Part shown: piece after piece, positions 6,629 through 14,836 of the stretch | How positions within the stretch are numbered: position 1 is the stretch's first letter | Layout of the letters: each line of letters starts with the position of its first letter | Assembly: GCA_016177915.1 (NCBI GenBank) | Contig: JACOUI010000230.1 | Location: 1-35,539, forward strand | Length of the DNA stretch: 35,539 nucleotides | Direction: 5' to 3' | Source of the DNA: Planctomycetia bacterium | GTDB taxonomy: Bacteria; Planctomycetota; Planctomycetia; Pirellulales; S012-138 | Position numbers and translations under genes: made by a program | Notes under the pieces: model-generated | The model's input: only the letters and a program-made list of their open reading frames with translations | Told to the model about the DNA's origin: nothing | Database searches by the model: none

Positions 6629-9049
6629 TCACCGCCGGCCCAGGGATTTTTCGACCGCGAGGATATCGAGGGTGGTCTTCAGCACCACGTCGGGCGAAAG
6701 CGAAATGCTGTCGATGCCGATTTCGACCAGGAACCTCGCGAAGTCTGGGTAGTCGCTGGGGGCCTGGCCGCAGATCCCAATCTTACGCCCCTTGGCCTTG
6801 GCCGTCTGCACGACGCTGGCGATCATTTTTTTGACGGCGGCGTTGCGCTCGTCGAAGAGCGGCGCGACGATCGCCGAATCGCGGTCCACTCCCAGCACGA
6901 GCTGCGTCAGGTCGTTGGAGCCGATCGAAAACCCGTCGAACACCTCGGCAAACTCCTCGGCCAGGATCACATTGCTGGGAATCTCGCACATGACGTAGAC
7001 CTCCAGGCCCCGCTTCCCGCGCGCAAGGCCGTGCTTTTCCATTTCGGCCAGCACCTTGCGGCCTTCCTCGACGGTGCGGCAGAAAGGGACCATGAGCTTG
7101 ACGTTGACGAGGCCCATCTCGTCTCGGACTTTTTTCATGGCCCGGCATTCCAGGGCGAAGCCGTCGCGGAAGCGCTCGTCGTAATAGCGCGAGGCGCCGC
7201 GAAAGCCGAGCATCGGGTTCTCCTCCGCCGGCTCGTACTTCCGGCCGCCGACCAGGTTGGCGTATTCGTTGGTCTTGAAATCGCTGAGGCGGACGATGAC
7301 GTCCCGCGGATAGAAAGCGGCGGCGATCATGGCCACGCCCTGCGCGAGCTTGTCCACGAAAAACTGCGGCTTGTCGTCGTAGCCGGCGGTCAGCTCGTCG
7401 ATCCGGCGCTTGACCTCCGGGTCGTCGAGCCGCGCGTACTCCAGGAGCGCCATCGGGTGTACCTTGACGTAGGTGGAGATGATGAACTCCTCCCGCGCCA
7501 GGCCCACGCCGTCGCCGGGAAGCATCGACAGGCGCAGGGCCTCGTCGGGGTTGCCGACGTTCATCATGACCTTCGTCTTCGGGCGGCCCAGCTCGCGGAG
7601 GTCCACGCGCTCGACGGCGAAGGGAAGCTTGCCGTCGTACACGAAGCCGATCTCGCCCTCGGCGCAGGAGACGGTGATTTCCTGACCTGGGCGGAGCGCC
7701 TCGGTGGCGTTTTCGGCGCCGACGATGGCGGGCAGGCCCAGCTCGCGGCTGACGATGGCGGCGTGGCACGTCCGTCCGCCGCGATTGGTCACAATTGCCG
7801 ACGCTTTCTTCATCGTCGGCTCCCAGTCGGGGTCGGTCTTGTCGGTGACGAGAACGTCGCCGTCCCGCACGCCCGGCAACTCCTGCACGCTGCGCACGAT
7901 GCGCACCGGGCCGGCGGCGATCTTCTCGCCGACGCTCCTCCCCTTGGCCAGCACGCGCCCCCGTTTGTGAAGTTTGTAGACCTCGATTTCGTCCCAGGTT
8001 TTAAGCGACTGGACGGTTTCGGGGCGTGCCTGCAGGATGAACAGCTCGCCCGTGCGACCGTCCTTGGCCCACTCCATGTCCATCGGCGTATAGCGGCCGC
8101 GCTTCTGGGTGTAGTGCTCCTCGATCTCGCAGGCCCACCGCGCAAGCTGCAGGATTTCGTCGTCGCTGATCGCAAAGCGGACGCGCTCGTCCGGGGCGAC
8201 GGGCACGTTCTTGACCATCTTGCCGCCGCCCACGTCGTAGACCAGCTTGAACTCCTTCGTCCCCAGCGTCTTTTGCAGGATCGGCCGGTAGCCGTCGCGG
8301 AGCGTGGGCTTGAAGACGTAATACTCGTCGGGGTTGACGGATCCCTGCACGACGTTTTCGCCCAGGCCGTAGGCGGCGTTGATCAAGACGCAATCGCGGA
8401 AGCCGGTTTCGGTGTCGATGGAGAACATCACGCCGGCGGCGGCCAGGTCGGAGCGGACCATCTGCTGCACGCCGATCGACAGGGCGACTTTGAAGTGGTC
8501 GAAGCCTTTGTCCTCGCGGTAGGAAATGGCCCGGTCGGTGAAGAGCGAGGCGAAGCAGCGGCGGCAGCTCTCCAACAAGGCCGTGTGGCCCTGGACGTTG
8601 AGATAGGTTTCCTGCTGGCCGGCGAAGCTGGCGTCGGGCAGGTCCTCGGCGGTGGCGCTACTGCGGACGGCGACGTCGGCGTGCTCGCCGGCGCGCTGGC
8701 AAAGCTCGTCATAGGCGGCGGCGATCTCGTCTTGCAGGTCTTGTGGGAGCTCGGCCGCCACGATCGCCTGCCGCACCCGCCGGCCGCGCCGCTGCAGGTC
8801 GGCCACGTCGCGCTTGTCCAGGCCGCGCAGTAACTCGCGGATTTTCGCGTCCAGCCCGGCCACGCGGAGGAAGTAGCGATAGGCCTCGGCGGTGACGGCG
8901 AAGCCATCGGCGAGGTTCACGCCGCGCGGGCGAAGTTCGCGGCACATCTCACCCAGCGAGGCGTTCTTGCCGCCCACGAGCGGAACGTCTTCGATGCCGA
9001 TCTCATCGAACCACCGGACAAACCGCGTGCCAATGGCTGTGTCGCTCAC
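6629..9049 (-). CDS. ppsA: Phosphoenolpyruvate synthase
   Basis: 806 residues (E. coli PpsA has 792). It converts pyruvate and ATP to PEP, AMP and phosphate. Order: N-terminal nucleotide-binding domain (VGGKNASLGEM at about 25-35, RSSATAEDLPDASFAGQQET at about 129-148), the swivelling phosphohistidine domain with TNRGGRTCHAAIVS (catalytic His near residue 429) and the C-terminal PEP/pyruvate TIM barrel (GFRGASRYYDERF, EIPSNVILAEEF, GSNDLTQLVLGVDRDS, GICGQAPSDYPDF). The start is GTG with GGGAGG seven bases upstream. It follows the DnaK/DnaJ chimera by 87 bases and could share its promoter. PEP synthase recurs in stress islands with USP and CBS proteins. Confidence 0.97.
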   Translation of the reverse strand: MSDTAIGTRFVRWFDEIGIEDVPLVGGKNASLGEMCRELRPRGVNLADGFAVTAEAYRYFLRVAGLDAKIRELLRGLDKRDVADLQRRGRRVRQAIVAAELPQDLQDEIAAAYDELCQRAGEHADVAVRSSATAEDLPDASFAGQQETYLNVQGHTALLESCRRCFASLFTDRAISYREDKGFDHFKVALSIGVQQMVRSDLAAAGVMFSIDTETGFRDCVLINAAYGLGENVVQGSVNPDEYYVFKPTLRDGYRPILQKTLGTKEFKLVYDVGGGKMVKNVPVAPDERVRFAISDDEILQLARWACEIEEHYTQKRGRYTPMDMEWAKDGRTGELFILQARPETVQSLKTWDEIEVYKLHKRGRVLAKGRSVGEKIAAGPVRIVRSVQELPGVRDGDVLVTDKTDPDWEPTMKKASAIVTNRGGRTCHAAIVSRELGLPAIVGAENATEALRPGQEITVSCAEGEIGFVYDGKLPFAVERVDLRELGRPKTKVMMNVGNPDEALRLSMLPGDGVGLAREEFIISTYVKVHPMALLEYARLDDPEVKRRIDELTAGYDDKPQFFVDKLAQGVAMIAAAFYPRDVIVRLSDFKTNEYANLVGGRKYEPAEENPMLGFRGASRYYDERFRDGFALECRAMKKVRDEMGLVNVKLMVPFCRTVEEGRKVLAEMEKHGLARGKRGLEVYVMCEIPSNVILAEEFAEVFDGFSIGSNDLTQLVLGVDRDSAIVAPLFDERNAAVKKMIASVVQTAKAKGRKIGICGQAPSDYPDFARFLVEIGIDSISLSPDVVLKTTLDILAVEKSLGRR

Positions 9050-9136
9050 TTTGCCGCCTCCCAGGATTGTGCCTCGGCCGCACGCAAATAGGTAACGACA
9101 TTCTCCAATCCCACGGCATTCAGGGCTCAACACGGC

Positions 9137-9562
9137 CTAGCGCGGAAGCGACCGCAGGCGCTCGTAGGTCTCGCGCTCCTCGCGGGAGAGGCGTCCCGGA
9201 ACGTGCACCTGGATGGCCAGGAAGAGGTCGCCGCGCCCGCCTCCGAAGACGGCCAGGCCCTTCTGCAGCAGGAAGGCGGAGAGTTGCTCCGGCGTGAACT
9301 CGAGGTCCCGCAAACGCACCTTCACGCGCTGGCCCATTTTCCGCTTGAAAGCCGTCGCCGTGCCCTCGGGATTGGCCGCCGCCTGCCGCCGCGCGGGCTC
9401 GCCGACCAGCATCTGGCCGTCGGAGGTGATGGCGACGTAGCTGGGGAACGCCTTGCCGCCCAGCGTGATCCCCTCGGCGCTGGGGATAATGACGGCGCGT
9501 CCGCCGCGCAGCACGGCCGCAGCCGGGTTCGACGTCCCCAGGTCGATTCCGATGATGGCCAT
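9137..9562 (-). CDS. Chimera: DnaK N-terminal head fused to DnaJ/CbpA C-terminal tail
   Basis: A 141-residue frame. Residues 1-~101 are an Hsp70 head: [20 protein letters not shown] (phosphate-1 loop), [39 protein letters not shown] and [11 protein letters not shown]. From about residue 101 it becomes the end of a J-domain co-chaperone: [39 protein letters not shown]. Most of the ATPase, all of the substrate domain and the J domain are absent, so neither activity can remain. The simplest origin is an in-frame deletion joining neighbouring dnaK and dnaJ genes. It is preceded by a consensus sigma54 promoter and followed by ppsA, so the stub may survive mainly as the 5' part of the ppsA transcript. 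GroEL is next upstream. Confidence 0.82.
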   Translation of the reverse strand: MAIIGIDLGTSNPAAAVLRGGRAVIIPSAEGITLGGKAFPSYVAITSDGQMLVGEPARRQAAANPEGTATAFKRKMGQRVKVRLRDLEFTPEQLSAFLLQKGLAVFGGGRGDLFLAIQVHVPGRLSREERETYERLRSLPR

Positions 9563-9676
9563 GGTTTTTTCTCCACGACGCGAAGGGCGTCCGGTCGCCG
9601 GCTGACGCCCCTCGGCGCCCCTTGCCAGGACAGCGAAATCTGAGTTATTCCTCTCGACGATCCTGTCGTTTGTCAC

Positions 9677-9691
9677 GCAAAGGCCGTGCCA
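9677..9691 (-). promoter_or_regulatory. Consensus sigma54 promoter for the DnaK/DnaJ chimera and ppsA
   Basis: The minus strand reads TGGCACG-N4-TTGC, an exact match to the -24/-12 core with correct spacing. The predicted start is near 9665, about 103 nt before the ATG at 9562. It lies in the 151-base gap after groEL. Confidence 0.85.
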
Positions 9692-9713
9692 ACCTCCCTC
9701 CGGGCCGTTGTGC

Positions 9714-11333
9714 TTACTCTTCCGGCATTCCGCCCCGGCCTGCCTCCTTGGGTTCCTCGATTTCCGTCAGCGTGGCCTCCGTCAGAAGCAGGACGCTGGC
9801 CACGGAGACGGCGTTTTCCAGGGCGGTCCGCACCACCTTCGTCGGATCGACGATGCCGACCTGGACCAGATCGACGTACTCGGAGCGGGCGGCGTCGAAG
9901 CCGACGTTCCCCTTCTCGGCCCGCATGCGGCCCACCACCACGCCGCCGTCGGCCCCGGAGTTCTCGGCGATCTGGCGGGTGGGCACTTCCAGCGCGCGTT
10001 TGAGAATGCGCAGCCCGGTGCGCTCGTCGCCGTTGCACTGGGACTCCTCCTGCTCGACGGACTCGATCGCCCGCAGCAATGCCCAGCCGCCGCCGGGGAC
10101 GATGCCCTCGGCCACGGCGGCCTTGGTGGCGTTGATGGCGTCCTCGAAGGCTTCCTTGCGGCTTTTCATTTCGGTCTCGGTGGGGGCGCCGACGCGCACG
10201 ACGGCCACGCCGCCAGCCAGCTTGGCGAGGCGTTCCTCGAGCTTCTCCTTGTCGTAGGTCGAGGTCGTTTTCTCGATCTGCTTGCGGAGGTCGCTGCAGC
10301 GCCCCTGGATGTCCTCCTTCTTGCCTGCGCCGCCGATAAGCGTCGTAGTGTCCTTGTCGAGGACGACGCGCTTGGCCTTGCCGAGCTGATTGAGCGCGAC
10401 GCTCTCCAGCTTCAAACCGAGTTCCTCGGCGAAGAACTGGCCGCCCGTCAGAACGGCGATGTCTTCCATGATCGCCTTGCGGCGGTCGCCGTAGCCCGGC
10501 GCCTTGACCGCGGCGCAGGCCAGCACTCCCCGCAGCTTGTTCACGACCAGGGTGGCCAGGGCCTCGGCCTCGACGTCTTCGGCGATGATCAGCAAGGGCC
10601 GCCGCGCCTGGGCGGTCTGCTCCAAGAGCGGAATCAAGTCCTTCACGCTGGAGAGCTTTTTCTCATACAGGAAGACGAGCGGGTCCTCGAGCGCCGCCTC
10701 CATTTTCTCCGCGTCGGTGATGAAGTAGGGAGAGAGGTAGCCGCGGTCGAACTGCATGCCTTCCACGACTTCCAGGGAGGTCTCCGTCCCTTTGGCCTCT
10801 TCCACGGAGATCACCCCTTCGCGGCCGACCTTCTCCATGGCGTCGGCGACCAGGTCGCCGATGGCGGAGTCGTTGTGTGCGGAGATGGTGCCGACCTGCG
10901 CCCGTTCCTTGCGACTCTCGACGGGCCGCGAGAGCGCCTTGATGGTCGCCACGGCGGCGCGCAGGCCGCGATCCAGGCCCCGCTTCACGTCGATGGCGCT
11001 CGCGCCGGCGGCGACGTTCTTGAGCCCTTCGGCGAAAATGGCGTGCGCCAGGACCGTGGAGGTCGACGTCCCATCGCCCACGGCCTCCCCGGTCCGCTCG
11101 GCGGCTTCGCGCATCATCTGCGCGCCCAGGTTTTCCTCCGGGTCTTTCAGCTCGATTTCCTTGGCGATCGTCACGCCGTCGTTGCAGACCAGCGGTTTTC
11201 CCCACTTCTTCTGCACGAGCACACATTTGGAGCGGGGACCCAGGGTGACTCGGACCGCGTCCGACAGGGCCGTCGCGCCGCGGAGCACTTTCTCCCGCGC
11301 GGCGGCATAGAACAAGAGTTGCTTATGAGCCAT
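9714..11333 (-). CDS. groEL: GroEL-type chaperonin (Cpn60)
   Basis: 539 residues, with the family motifs [34 protein letters not shown] (nucleotide site Asp), [51 protein letters not shown] and [13 protein letters not shown]. It forms the cytoplasmic folding chamber. The usual long GGM tail is reduced to a short GRGGMPEE. No groES lies beside it, so it must borrow the co-chaperonin from elsewhere; it is probably a second, stress-specific copy. AGGAG lies 11 bases before the ATG. I see no CIRCE operator; a sigma54-type promoter lies 53 bases upstream of the start codon. Confidence 0.97.
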   Translation of the reverse strand: MAHKQLLFYAAAREKVLRGATALSDAVRVTLGPRSKCVLVQKKWGKPLVCNDGVTIAKEIELKDPEENLGAQMMREAAERTGEAVGDGTSTSTVLAHAIFAEGLKNVAAGASAIDVKRGLDRGLRAAVATIKALSRPVESRKERAQVGTISAHNDSAIGDLVADAMEKVGREGVISVEEAKGTETSLEVVEGMQFDRGYLSPYFITDAEKMEAALEDPLVFLYEKKLSSVKDLIPLLEQTAQARRPLLIIAEDVEAEALATLVVNKLRGVLACAAVKAPGYGDRRKAIMEDIAVLTGGQFFAEELGLKLESVALNQLGKAKRVVLDKDTTTLIGGAGKKEDIQGRCSDLRKQIEKTTSTYDKEKLEERLAKLAGGVAVVRVGAPTETEMKSRKEAFEDAINATKAAVAEGIVPGGGWALLRAIESVEQEESQCNGDERTGLRILKRALEVPTRQIAENSGADGGVVVGRMRAEKGNVGFDAARSEYVDLVQVGIVDPTKVVRTALENAVSVASVLLLTEATLTEIEEPKEAGRGGMPEE

Positions 11334-11385
11334 GGTAGGACGAACTCCTGGAAGCGAGCAATCGTGCGTCGGAAGAGGTGAGGTT

Positions 11386-11400
11386 GCAAATCATGTGCCT
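11386..11400 (-). promoter_or_regulatory. Sigma54-type promoter for groEL
   Basis: The minus strand reads AGGCACA-N4-TTGCA with GG-N10-GC spacing. The predicted start is near 11374, a leader of about 41 nt. A GACGCAA motif lies about 75 bases further upstream (11474-11480). Confidence 0.75.
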
Positions 11401-11517
11401 GAGTTTTCAGGAAGATGCAAGCTTCCCCTGCGCCGATTCCTGGGGCTCCGCGTGCCGCCACGCCAGTCGGGCCGACGCAACAGGAGGCGACGAGAATCGC
11501 GCAACGACGGGGGCTTG

Positions 11518-11745
11518 CTAGTCACCGGCCGGGCGACGCGTGTCCCGAATTCTCTGGCAGGTGCGGCGGGTGAGGCCCGCCGGAGCGTCCACTTGCCTTG
11601 GGAGGGATTGCAGCGGCACGAGCGCCAGACGCCAGACGTCGAGCTGCCGCCGCGTTTCGCCGTCGGAAGTTAGCGCCTGCTCGACGAAGGCCGTTTCTTC
11701 TCCTTCCAGTGCGCCCAGCAGATACCCGAGGAGCTTGTCTTGCAT
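11518..11745 (-). CDS. Short anti-sigma-factor-like protein (75 aa)
   Basis: Starts MQDKLLGYLLGALEGEETAF, then VEQALTSDGETRRQLDVWRL and a PPxGLTRRT-like turn (DAPAGLTRRTCQRIRD). From memory this is the N-terminal sigma-binding module of planctomycete anti-sigma proteins, which normally continue through a transmembrane helix to a long sensor domain. Here the protein ends at 75 residues with no membrane segment, so it would be a soluble, signal-blind stub or a truncated remnant. It lies 31 bases behind the ECF sigma gene, the usual partner position. Confidence 0.65.
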   Translation of the reverse strand: MQDKLLGYLLGALEGEETAFVEQALTSDGETRRQLDVWRLALVPLQSLPRQVDAPAGLTRRTCQRIRDTRRPAGD

Positions 11746-11776
11746 GGCCGACTCGCCAGCGTGTGAAAGCCCGGCG

Positions 11777-12412
11777 CTACCGACCCTCCGGATGGTTTCG
11801 CCGCCAGGCGGTGTTCAACGCCAAGAGCGCCTTGTGGACGCGCGATTTGACGGTGCCCACCGGCAAATGCAGCGCTTCGGCCACCTCCTGGTACTTCAGC
11901 CCTTGAAAGTAGATCAACAACAAGACGGCGCGGAGGCGGTCCGGCAAATCGTCGACGGCCTGCCGGGTCCACTTCGCGCGCTCGTCGGTCTCCAGTTGTT
12001 CCAGCGGCGTCTGCACCGTGGACTTCAGCACGTTGAGAAGCGAGCCCAGGTCGGCCTCGTCCGTCGTTTGCTGCTCGTCGAGGCTGACGGCCTGCCGCCG
12101 CCCCTCCTTCCTGAGGGCATCGATGGCCAGGTGCGTGGCGATGCTGTACAGCCATGGCCGCACCGGGCGGTCCCCGGAATAGGCGCGGCTCGCCTCGTGA
12201 ACGCGGAGGAAGGTCGATTGAAAGGCGTCCTCGGCCAGCGAGGGGCTGTGCAAGTAGTGCAGCAGGTAGTTGTAGATCGGCTTCTCATAGCGATGCACCA
12301 GCGTCTCAAACGCCTCGACGTCGCCGGCGTCGCGATAACGGAGCAAGAGTTGCTCGTCCGTCGCTTCGAGCGGCGGGGCTTGCGTAGCGGGAGTCGATGC
12401 GGCTTGGGTCAT
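11777..12412 (-). CDS. ECF-type RNA polymerase sigma factor
   Basis: 211 residues. Region 2 is seen from DEQLLLRYRDAGDVEAFETL through EDAFQSTFLRVHE and RPWLYSIATHLAIDALRKEG (about 19-103). Region 4 is LPDRLRAVLLLIYFQGLKYQ, EVAEALHLPVGTVKSRVHKA (about 156-195). There is no C-terminal extension. ECF factors redirect RNA polymerase to envelope or stress genes and are held by the product of the next gene, here the 75-residue anti-sigma-like protein. A sigma54-type promoter lies 95 bases upstream of the start, which would place one alternative sigma factor under another. Confidence 0.95.
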   Translation of the reverse strand: MTQAASTPATQAPPLEATDEQLLLRYRDAGDVEAFETLVHRYEKPIYNYLLHYLHSPSLAEDAFQSTFLRVHEASRAYSGDRPVRPWLYSIATHLAIDALRKEGRRQAVSLDEQQTTDEADLGSLLNVLKSTVQTPLEQLETDERAKWTRQAVDDLPDRLRAVLLLIYFQGLKYQEVAEALHLPVGTVKSRVHKALLALNTAWRRNHPEGR

Positions 12413-12506
12413 GCGCGGCTGCCTGACGATGGATTGACGCAGGACCGCGACGAGCGGGCGGTTTGATCGCGCGTTGAGGCGTCCCGCGGACTGCCAGTTC
12501 GTGGGA

Positions 12507-12521
12507 GCAAATCACGGGCCA
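12507..12521 (-). promoter_or_regulatory. Sigma54-type promoter for the ECF sigma gene
   Basis: The minus strand reads TGGCCCG-N4-TTGCT with GG-N10-GC spacing, one base from the consensus core. The predicted start is near 12495, giving a leader of about 83 nt. The rest of the 12413-12692 gap shows no gene. Confidence 0.75.
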
Positions 12522-12692
12522 ATGACGCGCGCGGAACATCGTCTGGCATGAGGAAGCGCGCGAGGATGGTGCGGTACGCAGCTTGCCCTTTTTGTCAGGG
12601 TGCGCCGCGGGCGCTCGGCACTGTGCGATTTGGCGCGCTAGGCGTGCGGTCGAGTGTGCTCTGCGCGGCAGATCGAAAGAAATCGGCGGACG

Positions 12693-12905
12693 TCACTGCG
12701 CCGCCGAAGCCGGCGACTGCAGGTGCTTGACCTTGATGTGCAGGTCGCTCAATTCCGAAGCGATGACGGAGAACTGGGGTTGATAACCCAACGGGCCTGC
12801 CACCTGCTCCACGCGGTCAACCAGCTTTTCCAGCTCCTTGGCTTGAAGATGAACGGCCTCGATCAAGCTCTCCAGGATTTTCCGCAACGGCTCATCGCGT
12901 ACCAT
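12693..12905 (-). CDS. Small helical hypothetical protein (70 aa)
   Basis: A 70-residue, mostly helical protein: MVRDEPLRKILESLIEAVHL, QAKELEKLVDRVEQVAGPLG, then SVIASELSDLHIKVKHLQ. The heptad spacing of L, I and V suggests a short coiled coil. There is no signal peptide or membrane segment. AAAGGT precedes the ATG by about seven bases. It lies 58 bases behind the CBS-pair gene and probably shares its transcript. I do not recognise a family. Confidence 0.6.
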   Translation of the reverse strand: MVRDEPLRKILESLIEAVHLQAKELEKLVDRVEQVAGPLGYQPQFSVIASELSDLHIKVKHLQSPASAAQ

Positions 12906-12963
12906 GGTGAGACCTTTGGCTTTGAGTGGAATCGACCCCGTCCGATCTTGATCGGGAGATGTT

Positions 12964-13395
12964 TCAGGGAATTCGCGCAGGCGTTCCTCGTCTCAGCAAT
13001 TGCCCGATCAAGTTGAATTCCTCGGCCAGCAGCGTCAAGACGTCGTCGAGGCTCAACAAGCCGACGAGCTTTCCGTCGCGGTCGACCACGGGCAGCCGCC
13101 GAAAGCCCCCGCTGCGCATCAGCGACAGGCCGGACTCGATCGTGGCCTCTTCCGAGATCGTCGTGGGGCCGGGCGTCATCACTTCGGAAAGCGGCGTCTG
13201 GGTCGCGTCGCGGCGCCTGGCAAGGACGCGGGCGGTCAGGTCGCGATCGGTCACGATGCCGATCGGCTCTTGCGCCGCATTGAGCACGACGAGCGTCCCG
13301 ACGCCGCGCTCCTGCATCCGCTCGGCGGCGACCTGAACGGATTCGTGGGCTTCGGCGGTGTCCACATCCCGCACGCAGATTCTGCCGACGGACAT
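12964..13395 (-). CDS. CBS-pair domain protein
   Basis: 143 residues forming one Bateman module. CBS1 covers about residues 8-65 (HESVQVAAERMQERGVGTLV, PIGIVTDRDLTARVL), and CBS2 about residues 75-135 (SEVMTPGPTTISEEATIESG, FRRLPVVDRDGKLVGLLSLD). Such stand-alone pairs bind adenosine nucleotides and report energy state. The start is ATG with AGGAAAGG upstream. The sigma54-type promoter at 13446-13460 gives a leader of about 39 nt. A second copy with the same architecture is broken at 14358-14713. Confidence 0.92.
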   Translation of the reverse strand: MSVGRICVRDVDTAEAHESVQVAAERMQERGVGTLVVLNAAQEPIGIVTDRDLTARVLARRRDATQTPLSEVMTPGPTTISEEATIESGLSLMRSGGFRRLPVVDRDGKLVGLLSLDDVLTLLAEEFNLIGQLLRRGTPARIP

Positions 13396-13445
13396 GTTTG
13401 CGCCTTTCCTGAAAGGACCGCTTGAACTCGACATGGGTAGGCGAA

Positions 13446-13460
13446 GCAACTGCCGTGCCG
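13446..13460 (-). promoter_or_regulatory. Sigma54-type promoter for the CBS-pair gene
   Basis: The minus strand reads CGGCACG-N4-TTGCT with GG-N10-GC spacing, differing from the consensus core only in the first T. The predicted start is near 13434. Confidence 0.8.
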
Positions 13461-13493
13461 ATGCGGAAAGACGCGCGCCGCCTGCGACGGTCG

Positions 13494-14207
13494 TCATCGG
13501 TCTTCCAGGGCGAAGACGATGTGGACGGCGGCCTGCACTTCCTGCTCGCCCGTGGCGATGGGCACGCCCGCCGCCTGCGCTTCCGCGCCCCGCGCGAAGA
13601 ACTCGGGGCGCGGCACGTAGGTCTGGCTGTCGGCGATCGTGAGCACCTTTCCCACGCGCACCCCCGCCGCCTGCGCGAACAGCTCGGCCCGGCTGCGGGC
13701 ATCGGCCACGGCGCGGTTGCGCGCCTGGTTGAGGACGCCCGTCGGATCGTCGATGCCGAAGCTGATTCCCGACACCTGGTTGCTTCCCGCCTGCACGATG
13801 GCGTCCAGGACTTCGCCGAGGTCAGGCAAGTTCCGAACGTGGACGCGCACCTGATTGGTGACGCGATAGGCGACGATTTCGGGCAGCGTGCGGCCCCGTT
13901 CGTCCTGTTTGTAGACCGGGGCGACGTGGAAGCTCGATGTCTGCACGTCCTTGGCGGCGATCTTGTGCTCCTTCAGCACGTCCAGGAGGGCTGCCATGGC
14001 CTTGTTGTTTTTTGCCAGGGCCTGGCTGGCCGTCTTGTCCTCGGTGACAACGCCGGTGTGAATGGCGGCCATGTCGGGCGGGCTGAAGGCCCTTCCCTGG
14101 CCGGTGACGCTGATGGTGCGTTCGATTTCGGCCGCCCCGGCCAGGGCGGGCCCGAGGCAGGAACCCGCCATCACAAAGACCAGGACGAAATTGCGGACGA
14201 TGGACAT
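13494..14207 (-). CDS. SIMPL-domain (DUF541) exported protein
   Basis: 237 residues. A signal peptide is clear at 1-26 (MSIVRNFVLVFVMAGSCLGP, cleaved near AGAAE). The SIMPL/DUF541 domain follows: ISVTGQGRAFSPPDMAAIHT, the central AAKDVQTSSFHVAPVYKQ, VSGISFGIDDPTGVLNQARN and AVADARSRAELFAQAAGVRV. The family is periplasmic or outer-membrane associated and linked to oxidative-stress tolerance, with no defined reaction. TAGGAG precedes the ATG. It sits 150 bases behind the broken CBS gene and may be served by its promoter. Confidence 0.88.
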   Translation of the reverse strand: MSIVRNFVLVFVMAGSCLGPALAGAAEIERTISVTGQGRAFSPPDMAAIHTGVVTEDKTASQALAKNNKAMAALLDVLKEHKIAAKDVQTSSFHVAPVYKQDERGRTLPEIVAYRVTNQVRVHVRNLPDLGEVLDAIVQAGSNQVSGISFGIDDPTGVLNQARNRAVADARSRAELFAQAAGVRVGKVLTIADSQTYVPRPEFFARGAEAQAAGVPIATGEQEVQAAVHIVFALEDR

Positions 14208-14357
14208 CGTTCGGCTCCTATTGAGACCTGCCAATCCGCGCCGCGCGCGACGGACGCGCCCCGGCAAGGCAGCCATCTGCCAGGGTGGCGAGGGGCGGCG
14301 CTTAGCTCAGCACCGAAGTGGCGACGGGCACGCGGCAGGGCGAGCGCCCGGTTGGTT

Positions 14358-14713
14358 TCAGACCTTTTCCTGCAATGCCGGCTCAAGGGCCTGGGAGACG
14401 TTGAAGATCTCGCGCGCCAGGAGGGCGAAGAGATCGTCGGCCGTCACCATGCCCACGAGGTTGTCCTCGCGGTCGACGACGGGCAGCCGCCGGACCTTGA
14501 ACCCCTCCATGGCTTGCGTGGCGTTGCGCTGCCCAGCGCCAGGGCCATGGCGACGTCGCGGTCGGTCAGGATGCCCACGACCTTCTTGCCCTGGGTGATG
14601 ACGATGGCGCCGACGTTCTCCTCGCGCATCTTCAGGACGGCGTGACGGAGCGAACCGTCCGGCGGCATCGTGACAACCTCCTCCTCCCTACGAAAGACGT
14701 CTTGGAGCAACAT
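14358..14713 (-). pseudogene. Second CBS-pair protein, broken by an out-of-frame deletion
   Basis: The start MLLQDVFRREEEVVTMPPDG has AAGGAG eight bases upstream and encodes a normal first CBS half through VGILTDRDVAMALALG. The frame then goes wrong. The expected second half resumes in another frame as ATQAMEGFKVRRLPVVDRED, NLVGMVTADDLFALLARE, ending at TGA 14358-14360. Compared with the intact copy at 12964-13395, about 25-30 residues of linker are missing around 14525-14540. The gene therefore carries an internal deletion that is not a multiple of three; as it stands it would yield an 89-residue protein with a scrambled tail. Confidence 0.8.
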
Positions 14714-14821
14714 TGCAAAGTCTCCTTGGAACAGGTTAAGACGCGGTCCCTCGGCGCCCGAAAGGCAAACGCAGCCACCAAGGGCGCGCCGATGGGGGGC
14801 CATACGCCGGCGGCTCTAGCA

Positions 14822-14836
14822 GCACGTTTTGTGCCG
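14822..14836 (-). promoter_or_regulatory. Sigma54-type promoter for the broken CBS gene
   Basis: The minus strand reads CGGCACA-N4-GTGCT with GG-N10-GC spacing; the -12 box has GTGC instead of TTGC, as before csrA. The predicted start is near 14810, a leader of about 97 nt. TTGCGTC occurs 77 bases upstream (14912-14918). Confidence 0.55.

Noticed and set aside
7031..8833. A 600-codon plus-strand frame inside ppsA
   Set aside because: Antisense shadow of PEP synthase with skewed composition (L, A, V, D, H rich) and no motif.
9708..11381. A 557-codon plus-strand frame opposite groEL
   Set aside because: Antisense shadow; groEL motifs are unambiguous on the minus strand.
11334..11517. CIRCE heat-shock operator before groEL
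   Set aside because: No TTAGCACTC-N9-GAGTGCTAA-like inverted repeat is present; a sigma54-type element was found instead.
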